DNA from: Tetmemena sp. SeJ-2015
Lineage: Eukaryota > Ciliophora > Spirotrichea > Sporadotrichida > Oxytrichidae
Direction of reading: 5' to 3'
Length of the DNA: 64,000 nucleotides
Assembly (NCBI GenBank): GCA_027382625.1
Contig: JAJKFJ010021125.1
Span: 1 to 64,000, forward strand
Part shown: piece by piece, positions 23,824-33,843 of the stretch
How the letters are laid out: every line of letters begins with the position of its first letter
How positions within the stretch are numbered: position 1 is the stretch's first letter
Program-made: the position numbers and the translations under genes
The notes under the pieces: generated by a model
Seen by the model: only the letters and a program-made list of their open reading frames with translations
Told to the model about the DNA's origin: nothing
Database searches by the model: none

Positions 23824-24093
23824 CTGTTTAAAAATCCCATTTTCATTAATTGTTTTTTAAATTAATTAATCTCATTTTAATAAGCTTCCTTTTAAATATA
23901 TATCACTCTTGAATTTCTTAAAATTTCTGTGAAGAACTAATCGTATTCATCCTAAGACTTTTAATTTTATAGGGAGGATAAGAATAATATAAACGATTAG
24001 ATGTCTTTAAAATAAACCAAACCTTAGATTTGATTCCACAGTCGTATATTAGGTTAATTAAACATTCATTTTCATAAATTAACTTTTTCCAAA

Positions 24094-24600
24094 ATGGAAG
24101 AGTAGACGAAAGAGGATTGCAAATATAGGGAGCGCAGTCTTAAAGCTAATAACTTTTAATATCTATAAAAAGTAAGTAATCCTTTTTTTATTTAGTCATA
24201 ATTATATTTAGCTTTAATTTTATTAATCTCAATAAACAATTTTTAGGTATTTCAAGCTACTGAGAAAAATTAAAAAAGGAGCAAAAAAAGGTCAACATAA
24301 TCAACAATCAAGCTCTCCTTTTAAAATAACCTTAGAAAGAAGGAATTGTTTCTCTTATTGCGACCTACACAAAACTAAAATGATAAGTCTGCAAGAACCT
24401 ATCAATTTTTTAAAAAAATCTATAGTGTAAAGAGAATATCAATTAAAAAATGAGGTTCAGTTTTTGATAAATTTTAAGAATTCTCCTAATATAAAATGCC
24501 CTAGATTTAAAAAAAAAAATGATAAAAAACTTGGAAAATGTTATTCAGTGCTAAATCTAAATGATATTTTCATTTATGAAAATTGTATTTAGTAATCATC
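24094..24600 (+). CDS. Hypothetical basic protein with an N-terminal break
   Basis: A short first piece from ATG 24094 (MEEQTKEDCKYRERSLKANN) is followed at about 24169 by GTAAGTAATCC and an AT-rich stretch ending TTTTTAG near 24247. The main frame (YFKLLRKIKKGAKKGQHNQQ, then SSSPFKITLERRNCFSYCD and INFLKKSIVQREYQLKNEV) runs to about 24600 with a Lys-rich end. The insert looks like a spliceosomal intron, but joining at GT/AG leaves the long frame off by one, so an IES or another break is also involved. The C-terminal limit is unclear: the frame continues into a poly-C/poly-G palindrome. Confidence 0.5.
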
Positions 24601-24749
24601 TATTCATACCCCCCCTTAATTGGGTTAAGGGGGGTTGGAATCTTGGGGCTACTTAAATTTTTAGCCCCCCTTTTTTTAACTTTTTGTTGCTGATATTAAA
24701 ATGGCAGTTTGAATTTTTACTCTATATTTAAATTTAAGAGATTATGTAT

Positions 24750-25172
24750 TCAAATAATATTGTAAGGAAGGCTTTCATTCTTCAAATTTAACTCTGAAGA
24801 AATATAATATCTGATATCTAGAAAAGTTTTGGAAAGTTTGAAATTAAGAAATGATTTCTCAAAGTTTAATTAAATTAGAAAAAAACCCGTTAATAAAACC
24901 CCTCTCTATTTTTTAAAAAGCCAATCAGACTTTATTTAAAAAGATTTTGCAAATTCAATGCAATTTTTCAATATTTGCTTACTTACTGAACTTCGGATCA
25001 GCTCTTTATATATCATAATTGCTAAAAGTTAGTTTTTATTTTCCTAACTCAAATGGCTTTGTGAGAACGTTGAACAGTATGATATTTTTTATGTTCTTAT
25101 TTTTTCCAAAACTGATTAATGTTTTTTGTTTGAGTTAGTCTTTCTCCTTGCCCTGAATCTTAGCCTTGACAT
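24750..25172 (-). CDS. Hypothetical basic protein of 140 residues
   Basis: Open from ATG at 25172 (MSRLRFRARRKTNSNKKHQS) to TGA at 24750-24752 in code 6. An Arg/Lys-rich N-terminus is followed by YCSTFSQSHLSQENKN and MIYKELIRSSVSKQILKN. The C-terminal third (SFLNFKLSKTFLDIRYYISS) is AT-rich but still mixed in composition. No membrane segment, no recognised domain. The basic start could bind nucleic acid, but that is inference only. Confidence 0.5.
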
Positions 25173-25417
25173 TCTTTTAATTGTTTTTAAAGAGTTTTTT
25201 TTTTTTTTTTTCTTTTTTTATTAAGAAGGGGAAAAATTGGGATTGCTACTGCTAGAGGTGTTTGTTTCAAATTTAATTTAAGTGATATATTAAATTAAAT
25301 TTTAATAAATTATAGGATATCTTACAGAAATTTTATATTGCTAAGAATTATTAAAGATTATTCTGTTTTAGATACTAAAGAATATTAAGACTCCCTTACT
25401 TACTGTTAGTTTTAAAT

Positions 25418-25669
25418 ATGGATACTTTTAGCCCATCTGTCATAAAGTTTCATGCTCAAGGCCAGTCTAGGAATCCAAAATAGATAATATTCAGTAGCAG
25501 GATTTATTCCATAATAAACTGCAAGGTCTATTTATTATTCCATTGTAAGAGTTTTGAAAAAATCATTTTCCAAAACATAAGGACTAAAATAATATTATTA
25601 TTAAATGCAATAAGTGCGAAATATAAATTTAATAAAAAAACAGATTGCTGGATTCTCTAATTTAATTTC
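25418..25669 (+). CDS. Possible small gene or MDS
   Basis: Open frame from ATG 25418 (MDTFSPSVIKFHAQGQSRNP) to TGA near 25669 with one TAG and one TAA as Gln. Only the first ~25 residues have convincing composition; the rest is AT-rich. Some blocks (AAATCATTTTCCAAAA and following) resemble 17690-17715, so part may be mini-element sequence. Confidence 0.3.
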
Positions 25670-25912
25670 TGATATTTTAATTATGAATTTTGGTAAATTT
25701 TTAAAATATTAGGCACCTGTTAGAATACATGTGAATTATTAAATATATGATTTTCCTTGGGCCATTTCCCCATTTTTTGGGTAGATTAAATTTTAAAACC
25801 CTTCTTTTTAAAAGTTTTTTTGGGCCCCAAGGTTTCCTATTTTAACATAAAAACCCTTATTTATTGGGAGTTTTTTAAAATTTGCTTTTTTTTTTATTAA
25901 AATTTTTCTAAT

Positions 25913-26155
25913 TTAAAAAGAATCGCTTAAGAAAATTACCAATTTAAAGCCAAACCTTTGTTTTAAAATTGGGAAAAAAAGGAGGAAGTTCAGGAGTAAG
26001 GTCATTTTTTTTTCAAGATCCTCTTTTAAATCTATTGAAGAATCAGGTAGATGGAGTTCGCTTGAATTTTTGCTTCTTTGATAGTAGTAAACATTAAGAG
26101 GGGAACTTAATATTTTTAAGAATTTTTTCTGGTAATGATAAAACGACTCCTCCAT
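25913..26155 (-). CDS. Possible small gene or MDS next to a hairpin
   Basis: Frame from ATG 26155 (MEESFYHYQKKFLKILSSPL) through SELHLPDSSIDLKEDLEKKM to TAA at 25913-25915 (sense here, so the true end is further). Composition of the first 55 residues is protein-like. It ends in a homopolymer-rich stretch (25740-25910) and begins 35 bp left of the foldback at 26191. Family unknown. Confidence 0.35.
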   Translation of the reverse strand: MEESFYHYQKKFLKILSSPLNVYYYQRSKNSSELHLPDSSIDLKEDLEKKMTLLLNFLLFFPILKQRFGFKLVIFLSDSF

Positions 26156-26190
26156 AACAGTATTGAATAATCTTGACTATTAGTTTCCGT

Positions 26191-26905
26191 AATATAGGGA
26201 AGACACTAATGGATGATCAAGGGTAAAAATAATAAAGTGAAGAGAGAGATGAGTTTCTACAGCTCTTTGTTTGACTAAAGGATAGAGAAACAAGAAGAAG
26301 GCGGCCGTTAGCTCAAGCTTAAAAAAGTGATTAGTAATGCTTTTAATGCTTAATTAATTATTCATAAAATGGTCGTTGGCCTCCCTCGGTCTCTCAATCT
26401 CCTTGACATTATGTATCTCAGCCAGCTCAGTAAGCTCTCTGCCCCACTCCTACCGCTCGTTCTTCTCCCTCCCTCCACTCACTCTTTCTCGTCTTTACTT
26501 CTCAACACTCTCACTCTTCTTTATCAATGCTCTCTCTAAGCACTTCAATGTGAGGAAAACAGTGTCGAGGGCTCGAAGTGCAAGCTTTCAGTCAAGACGA
26601 GAAAGAGTGAGTGGAGAGAGAGTGGAGGGAGAAGAACGAGCGGTAGGAGTGGGGCAGAGAGCTTACTGAGCTGGCTGAGATACATAATGTCAAGGAGATT
26701 GAGAGACCGAGGGAGGCCAACGACCATTTTATGAATAATTAATTAAGCATTAAAAGCATTACTAATCACTTTTTTAAGCTTGAGCTAACGGTCACCTTCT
26801 TCTTTTTTCTCTATCCTTTAGTCAAACAAAGAGATGTAGAAACTCTCTCTCTCTTCACTTTATTGTTTTTACCCTTGATCATCCATTCGTATCTTCTCTA
26901 TATTG
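26191..26905. repeat. Foldback element, ~304-311-bp arms (family F)
   Basis: Arms 26191-26494 and 26595-26905 are near-exact inverted copies with a 100-bp loop. The tips (TATAGGGAAGACACTAATGG / CCATTCGTATCTTCTCTATA) match the tips of the hairpin at 14386-15053, while the rest of the arms is unrelated to it. Overlapping open frames on both strands are products of the palindrome. Confidence 0.92.
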
Positions 26906-27129
26906 ATCAAATGTCTGATCCTTGCATGAAATAACTATAAATAAATAGAATGACTTAGTTATATCAAATAGATGACGTAGCCTAAGATCTGATTTAGTAT
27001 CCTTAAAAGATATAGCTTCTAATACATCCTTTTGGCATGTTCGTAATCTAATTTTCTGTAATTATTTCTTATATCAAATTTTAAACTTACTTTTGAGATT
27101 ATATAAAAACCTATAAATAGAAGATTAAA

Positions 27130-27560
27130 ATCATAATAAACTATAGCTGAGAATTTAATAAAAAAGAGAATTAATAGACATTAAATAAAAATGGAATAAA
27201 TCAGTGACGGTTTTAGTGTTTCTAATTTGAATAATTATTTCACCATTCAATTCAGCACGGAATTCTAAGAACTTTGTATCCTTGTAACTTTTATGTGGGA
27301 GCGCTCAGTACAGAGTTATAAGCTATACAAGTTCTTGAATAGTTTGATGATGAGGATGATGAAGAGTGCGTGAGTCATATCTCGCTACTGAGGGATGCTA
27401 TGAAGATGATTAAAGATGAAACTCATATTAATTTTTTAATAGCTATCGAACAAGCTGCAGATCATGGGGTGAATCTACGATTTCAACTGACACGAAGTTG
27501 CAACTCTCCATTTATTATTTTAACTAATCACCGATTTTAATTAACATTCCTACTATAATG
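27130..27560 (+). repeat. MITE family A, full copy
   Basis: Left end ACTATAGCTGAGAATTTAAT, right end ACCGATTTTAATTAACATTC. The two ends form imperfect inverted repeats of about 26 bp. Very similar to the copy at 48130. No coding frame. Confidence 0.85.
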
Positions 27561-27896
27561 TAGCGGATTAAATTATATACTTATTAGTTTAATGAATTAA
27601 TTATTTATTTAACAATCAAGAAGAAATGATATTAAATGAGAGTATTCACATATATAATTTGATAAATTATGAGAAATATTAAATATAACAAGAAAATGAC
27701 GGTTCAAATTTATTGAATCTACTTTCTCATTACTTTAATTGCTTTGCTTATATTAATTGAAATAGATTTGAATAATTAAAAGATGACTTATTTAATTAAG
27801 AAACAATATTTAGCTAAGTTAAAATTAAATATAGTATTTTATCAAATAATAAAATGGAGAGATTTAATTTTAAAAAAATTAATTTCTGGAAGATTC

Positions 27897-28678
27897 TCAT
27901 AATAATAAAATGCAATAAATTATAAATGTATGAATGAGAAGTTTAATTGAAGAGGAAGAGCCCATTACTATTTTTGTGCCTGATTTAATTTTGATAATGA
28001 TAGAATTTCTTTTTTTATTTTCTATTCTTTTTTGATATTCCATAATTCTTTGAGTATCAGTGGGTACTATAACGCTACCCTTACTTTGCATAATTTTGGT
28101 TAACTCTTTGTTTTCTTATAGATTTTAATAGTAGTTTTTGACTATCTTCCTCAAAATTTAACAATGAATTTTAATTAGGTGATTATAATTTTAGAAAGAG
28201 GATGTTAATAAGTTGTTTCCTTAGCCTCTTTATTATAGTATACAATTCTTTCGTTGATATTTATTTAAATAAATGATGTCAGTCTCTTTTTTCCATTAGG
28301 ATGGTAACCCTTTAAGGAGAGTTTTAACGAAGATAGAAAGTATCTATTGATGATTATAATCCTGATTTTCAGTATCAAAATCTACTCCCACTTGCAGTTT
28401 AAGCCTTTCATATTCCTCTTATTCAATGTCATAGAAATCTTTAGCTCCTTATTCATTCAAATATACCAATCTCTTATTTAACAATCATATTTAACAATTG
28501 AAATCAAATTAAAATAGAAGAAGCTAATATTGGGTTTGATGTTGGGTAAATTAGCTTTAGTTAATTTGACTCCATTTCTTCTCTTACTTACAAGCTATCT
28601 TTGGCTGCCTCCCACAAGCATCATAGACCGCTTTGTAAGGTTTCCTAAGGATGGAGGATTTAAACTCAATTTACTCAT
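27897..28678 (-). CDS. Hypothetical coiled-coil protein, at least 2 MDSs
   Basis: Starts MSKLSLNPPSLGNLTKRSMM at 28678 and runs to NISFFYFN. A 47-bp IES with a 6-bp pointer (ATTTGA; TCAAAT at 28457-28462 and 28504-28509) then joins to LNEQGAKDFYDIEQEEYERL. The frame continues through LPSQWKKETD, ILRKIVKNYYQNLQENKELT and QRIMEYQKRIENKKRN to TGA at 27897-27899. Long charged helical stretches suggest coiled coils. A further IES may sit around 28290-28340 where the sequence is AT-rich. About 245 residues after splicing. No family recognised. It lies between MITE copies at 27130 and 29080. Confidence 0.65.
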
Positions 28679-29079
28679 GCTTCTTTTTATTTCCTCAAAT
28701 TAAATCATATAAAACTATTTAATTGAAAGTCCTTTATCATATTTCTATCTGTTTTTTAATTTGACAACTTCTTTGAAGGGGAGATTGGAGAGAACCCAGT
28801 AAATACTTTTTCATAATTTTAATTCATTTTTTATTTAGTGATATAATTTATAGATAAAATTGATAGAATATGAGAGATATGATAATGTAATGCCAAACTA
28901 TTATGTTGAGATAAAAAAATTATAACTTATTTTTTAAATCATGTTCTATTTTAATAAATGCTCATCTAAGAATTAATTATACACATTTTATTCAAATTTT
29001 GGTATAATATTTAAGTAACATTTAGTTAAAATTCACTATGTATAAATATTATTTTAAAAAAATTAAAATTAGTAAAATA

Positions 29080-29500
29080 TAGAATAGAATCGGTGATTTA
29101 TTAAATAATAAGCAGGGAGTTGTCGTATCATGGCAATTAAAAAATTCACAATTTAATGTGCCGCTTGTTTGATATTATCAAAAATTAATATGAACTTCTT
29201 GTTAATAAAGTTAGTATCACTGCTCTGAAGTGGGATATGATACGAACCAGATATACAAATTTTATATTGCTTCTCTAAATCTTGGGTCGCTTATAACTCT
29301 TGACTGAGTGCTCTCACACAACGTTATAAGGATTTAGAATACTTAGAATTCAATGCTTAATCGAATGGTGTAATTATATTTAAATTGGACGCACTTCATC
29401 TGCATAGATAATTTGCTATTTTTTATATTTAAATTCTAATTTATAGGTTGAAAATGAATGCATGATCATCGATTGGTTTTACTTAGAAATACATTCTGAT
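29080..29500 (-). repeat. MITE family A, inverted copy
   Basis: Complement of family blocks: AATCGGTGATT at 29088, ACTGCTCTGAAGTGGGATAT, GCTTATAACTCTTGACTGAG, TTGGACGCACTTCATCTGCA. About 420 bp, diverged. Confidence 0.7.
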
Positions 29501-29559
29501 TCATTCCTAGCTTTGTGATTCATATTATATTACGCTTTAAATATAGAGTTAATTTAATT

Positions 29560-29863
29560 TAAACCTCAACAACTACATCCACTTCTACATCTATAACTGC
29601 AAGCTCAACTAAAAAAACTTGAAGGTTATAGCCGAAGAGGCAAGTGCCCAGAGTAAGAAAGGTATTCATCCTTATTAATAAAGATTAATCTTCGCAGTCA
29701 AACTCAAAGAGCTACAAAAATATGTTTGGATTTGCTTACTTTTGAACATCATCAAGAACAAGCATAATCCTCTCCAACTACAACATCTAGAAAGAGTCTA
29801 CACTTACCCTAGGGAAACAACTACTTAGAATGCAGTCACTAAAACTTAAACTCAGACTGAGGT
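29560..29863 (+). CDS. Hypothetical MDS, Gln/Leu-rich
   Basis: About 100 codons without TGA and with balanced composition: LQLQAQLKKLEGYSRRGKCP, KINLRSQTQRATKICLDLLT, FEHHQEQAQSSPTTTSRKS, ending NLNSD then TGA near 29861. No initiator ATG nearby, so likely an internal or last segment. Function unknown. Confidence 0.45.
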
Positions 29864-30263
29864 GGTCGTCATGATTATCTTGACATTGAATTGCTAGGAG
29901 CTGACTCCCTTATTAAATTTAAAAACATATTGCTTTTAAACTATTTCTAATTTAATATATGCCACTTTGCTCTATAATACAATCTTGATTTGGTTCTGCT
30001 TACCCACGATGAACTAATCATATTCATCCCATTATTCTCTTTTATATAGCTAAATTAGATTTCTTATTAGAGAATCCTTCATTTAGACTTTAAATATAGA
30101 TTAAATTATTAATTTTGTTATAAATATATTAACCATAGCATAAGAATTCATTATATTTTTAAATAAGGATGACACTTAATTATTTAAGAATTATATAATA
30201 TTAATTTGTAATGACTTTCGGTTTTTGAATAATTTTTGCTCTTGTTAAAAATACTGATAAGAA

Positions 30264-30660
30264 ATGGAGAGAGAAGATTAGGGTAAGGAAGTAGTGGCAT
30301 CCAAGAATGAATACGATAATGATACTTCAAGCCCTTAATTAATTAAGTAGATAAAAATAGAGCAAATCAATTTTAGATCAGAAGGAAAGCATTTCCAATC
30401 ATAAACTCAAATAGAAGAATTCAACAATAATCCAGTTTATATCAAAAAGTAAGCGGAAATAAAACAAGTAGAATCATATTTGAAGATAGTCAAATTCAAG
30501 AAGAGCATAACTCCAACTTCAATTAGCAATCACAAAAGATGGCTCAGTAGTTAATTTCATTATAACTTAAAATTTAATTGAAAATTAAATTATAGGTTAG
30601 ATAGAGTTAAGAAGTCAATGAACTTGAGATAGATTTATATTGTCACTTGAGATAATAATT
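30264..30660 (+). CDS. Hypothetical Gln/Asn-rich protein, 2-3 MDSs
   Basis: Starts at ATG 30264 (MEREDQGKEVVASKNEYDND). At TTAATTAATTAA (near 30336) the frame shifts, and removing 8 bp between TTAA repeats gives SSPQVDKNRANQFQIRRKAF. The frame continues via SLYQKVSGNKTSRIIFEDSQ and NFNQQSQKMAQQLISL. A 30-bp IES with pointer TTATA (30560-30564 and 30590-30594) joins to QVRQSQEVNELEIDLYC. The end is not clear. The Gln/Asn content and charged helices suggest a coiled-coil or disordered protein. It converges on the minus-strand segment at 30753. Confidence 0.55.
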
Positions 30661-30752
30661 AATTAAACATTATCTTGATTAATTAAATAAAATGTGGTTT
30701 CTGCATCCTCAGAGGCATTGAGTATTAATTTCGAGAGTAATGAACTTCTCAT

Positions 30753-31010
30753 GTAAGAGTACAACATTCAGCAAACTTAGAAATATTGGCATAGGACTTT
30801 ATATTAGGCATATTAAGCATTTCCATTAATTTTTTCATATAGAGGAGGATCTCACCAATATCAGGATTAGTTTAACAATAATTAAGCTATTTGATGAGTG
30901 AGAAACTCTAAAATCCTTTATCATACAAAAGAATCTTAGACGCAGTAAAGTAGTCAAAATCTTTGCAATTAACTTTTTCATTTTAAAAATTAAGTAAATT
31001 AATAAAACGA
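30753..31010 (-). CDS. Hypothetical MDS
   Basis: Minus-strand frame with convincing composition: VNCKDFDYFTASKILLYDK, FSLIKQLNYCQTNPDIGEIL, LMEMLNMPNIKSYANISKFA, ECCTLT, then TGA near 30753. No start codon upstream; it opens from AT-rich DNA near 31010. Alternating hydrophobic positions suggest a helical fold. Family unknown. Confidence 0.5.
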
Positions 31011-31039
31011 ATGTGAGATAACCTAATTCTATCCTTCCT

Positions 31040-31410
31040 ACAATAATTAAATTTAATTTAATAGATAAAATTGGTAAGGATTGAAATGTGCTACATTTAA
31101 ATAATTATTAGACCATTTGTTTCAGCATAAAATTGTAAGACCTCAATATCAATGCAACTTTTGAGTAAGGGATCTCAGTATAAAGATATAAGCTACACAT
31201 AAATGTAGATAGATTAATTTAGAATACCGGAGTAAGTGAGAATTATACCTCACTATGAGAATCGCCTTGAGATTTATTAAGAAGAATCTTATATTAAGCT
31301 TTAATTGGCTATTGAGAATACTGAAGTTGGAAGAGTGGTGGTTTATTTCAACTGTCACAAAATAGCTACTATTATTTTAGCTCATATCAGATTTTAATCA
31401 ATTATCAACT
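31040..31410 (+). repeat. MITE family A, diverged copy
   Basis: Keeps ATTTAAATAATTATTAGACC, CAACTTTTGAGTAAGGGATC, ATATAAGCTACAC and TTTCAACTGTCAC in family order. The ends are worn. Confidence 0.55.
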
Positions 31411-31935
31411 ATATTTAGTATATATATAGTAACTACTAGGAATTGTAAAAAGCAAAAAAATTCTTTTTCTGATGTCCTATCGAAGACAATTAAATAACAC
31501 AAATTTCATAAAGTAATAAATATAACAAATTGCAAATTTATAATTATTTAAGAATAAAATTTTAATAAAGAATTATAGCCAAAATAATATTTTAGTGTAT
31601 TAACTTAAATTAACTAAAATATATTTTATGTTAATTAGAAATTAAATATGTATTATAGTATTATTTCAGAAGCATTGAGATAGTTATAGTAATATTCTAA
31701 TCATAACTTGCTATTGGAGTACTCTATATAATTCTTATAGAATAAAGAACATATATAATTCGTAGATCGTGGATTAGATGAAAGGATAATTTAATGCCTC
31801 AAAGCAATAACTTTTAATTATTTTTTTTGTCAATCTTTAACGTTACTTAAATTATTAATTATATCTTAAAATATGTCAGGAAATAAAAATTTTAAAATTT
31901 TAAAGTAATAATTTATATAATTAGAACAATGACCA

Positions 31936-32435
31936 TTGTTAAGAAATCTCGTTAGAGGAGTGATGGAGTTGCATGAGTTGGGATTCGTGCACAGAGATCT
32001 CAAGCCAGAGAACATCATGATAAACTTTGAACCAGTCAGAGCAACTGTCATAGACTTCAACAGAGTTGTAAGAAGAGAAAACATTGAGGAAGCATCGGTG
32101 CAAGGAACTGCAGGCTACTTCCCATAGAGACAGACTTGGCTCAACGGTTCAGTGCAGTGGGACATTTGGTCTATAGTTGCAATCATACTTGAATGCGATA
32201 TGAAACAGAGGAATACTACTAGTGTGAAAGTGAAGATGATGCAATATAATTCGCAACAAGACATTGTAAGATAGACAAGGTATCAGAACCTTTGAAAAAG
32301 TTAGAGAGTAATAATCAAGCAACCAATGAAACCTAACACTTAGTTATCTGAGATAGAGGAAGCTCTTAAAGTTATAAAATTCAGAGAATATGAGACAGAT
32401 GTCACCTTCCTAGAAGACTTTAGATTGCCTGTTTA
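31936..32435 (+). pseudogene. Protein kinase C-lobe fragment
   Basis: Opens at 31936 with LRNLVRGVMELHELGFVHRD, giving the catalytic loop HRDLKPEN, then TVIDFNRVV in the place of the DFG motif (DFN), GTAGYFP in place of the activation-loop end, and WDIWSIV of helix F. The Gln at PQRQ is TAG. An in-frame TGA (near 32298) is followed by more kinase-like sequence ending FREYETDVTFLEDFRLPV. The entire N-lobe (Gly loop, Lys) is missing and nothing kinase-like precedes it. Either a macronuclear-destined segment of a gene whose other parts are elsewhere, or a remnant of a transposon-borne kinase (TBE elements encode one). The DFN and the TGA argue against an active enzyme. Confidence 0.7.
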
Positions 32436-33299
32436 ACAACTTATTCTCACTTTCTTGATATGTTTTTGTATTATTTTTTTTAATTTTTAAGGACAGATAA
32501 ACTTCTTTAATCTCTGAAAAACTATTTATGCTTTTCTTTTAATATTTATTTATTTACTTTATTATTTTCATTTTTTAAAAAAAAATTATTTGATTGCTCT
32601 TCTATAAGAATATTTTAATTTTTAATCTTTATTAAAAATATATGAAGAATAGGATTTGATTAGATACATTAAAAACAGTTGTATAAGTATAAGGATGAGA
32701 AATTTATTTATAATTCTCTCCATAATTTTGGAAAGAACTCCATAAGTTTTTATACTGAATAATTTTTCGAGACATCTTTACGTTATTTATGAACCTGTCC
32801 AATTTTATGCTATTGATTCTTTATGTTTTTAACTCATAATCTTCTTCTTTATCGTATTAATCCTATTATTTTAGTTTTACTGCTATTATGGCTATTCAGT
32901 TGCTACTGTTGATGCTTTAATTATTGATCACAAATTTATATTAATATGAGGATTGCTATTCCTGATAAAAAAAGCACTAAACTAGCAATTAAATATCTGG
33001 CCATAGGATTTTAAACTACTTTTTAATTTCTCTTGAATATCTCTTACTCGTGATCACTTAATCATTTACTTACTTAGCAGAAAATATTTTTAAAAAAATA
33101 ATAGTTATGCTTTAAAATTAAATATAAAATTATTCACTGTTCTAATGTGCTGATGTTTAAAGACTTTTTAAGTTTTGAAAGAGTGATTAATTATTAAAGT
33201 CTTCAGGGAGATAATCAAAAATAATGTAGTTGAAATATTTTGTTTGAATGATATATATGTCTGTTTTTAATTAATTAAGCTAATTTATTAATTTGTGTA

Positions 33300-33841
33300 A
33301 TGGGTGACCAGTAGAAGAACGACCACTGCATAGACTCTAACTTTGATCATCACCAATGCAAACCATACCGCGACACTAGCTACTGGAAAATTTCTAGATC
33401 TCAGAAGCTACTCAATTGGACATATCCACATTGGACAATGGATGAGATAGTTTTCAGCAACTTCTACAACGCCATTGACGGAGATACCTTGAGACAACAT
33501 TGTGCCTACTTTTCAAAAACTCAGATTTAGTTGTTAATAAGGAAGAAATTATTATGAGATCTTTATACCTAACCCAGAAAACAACGACAATGCCGGTGAT
33601 TAAAAAATAAAGTGCATGGCATAAGATGGATATGACAACTAGGACTAGCAATACAGAATTAAATGCACAGTTTTCTTCAACGAGACACCTAATACCTATG
33701 CGCTACTAAGCCAGCTTGTCTTACTTACCCTTGTGTACTTAAACTGCCTTCCCTCCATTTCAAAATTAAAAATCATAAATAATAAAATAGCAGCTATTTA
33801 AGTTAAGGTCTTTAGCTCTCAATCTCTACATTATTTTTGAA
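33300..33841 (+). CDS. Hypothetical single-pass membrane protein, 2 MDSs
   Basis: ATG at 33300 (MGDQQKNDHCIDSNFDHHQC) with Gln as TAG. MDS1 continues WTYPHWTMDEIVFSNFYNAI to YFSKTQ. A 34-bp IES with pointer AGAT (33523-33526 and 33557-33560) joins to IFIPNPENNDNAGDQKIKC. The frame ends in a hydrophobic segment YALLSQLVLLTLVYLNCL and a short tail to TGA near 33839. Several Cys residues in the first part suggest an extracytoplasmic domain with disulfides. No family recognised. It converges with the histidine kinase, whose stop is only a few bases away. Confidence 0.65.
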
Positions 33842-33843
33842 TT

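Noticed and set aside
26376..26727. Overlapping open frames on both strands
   Set aside because: They lie in the arms and loop of the 26191-26905 hairpin and exist because of the palindrome.
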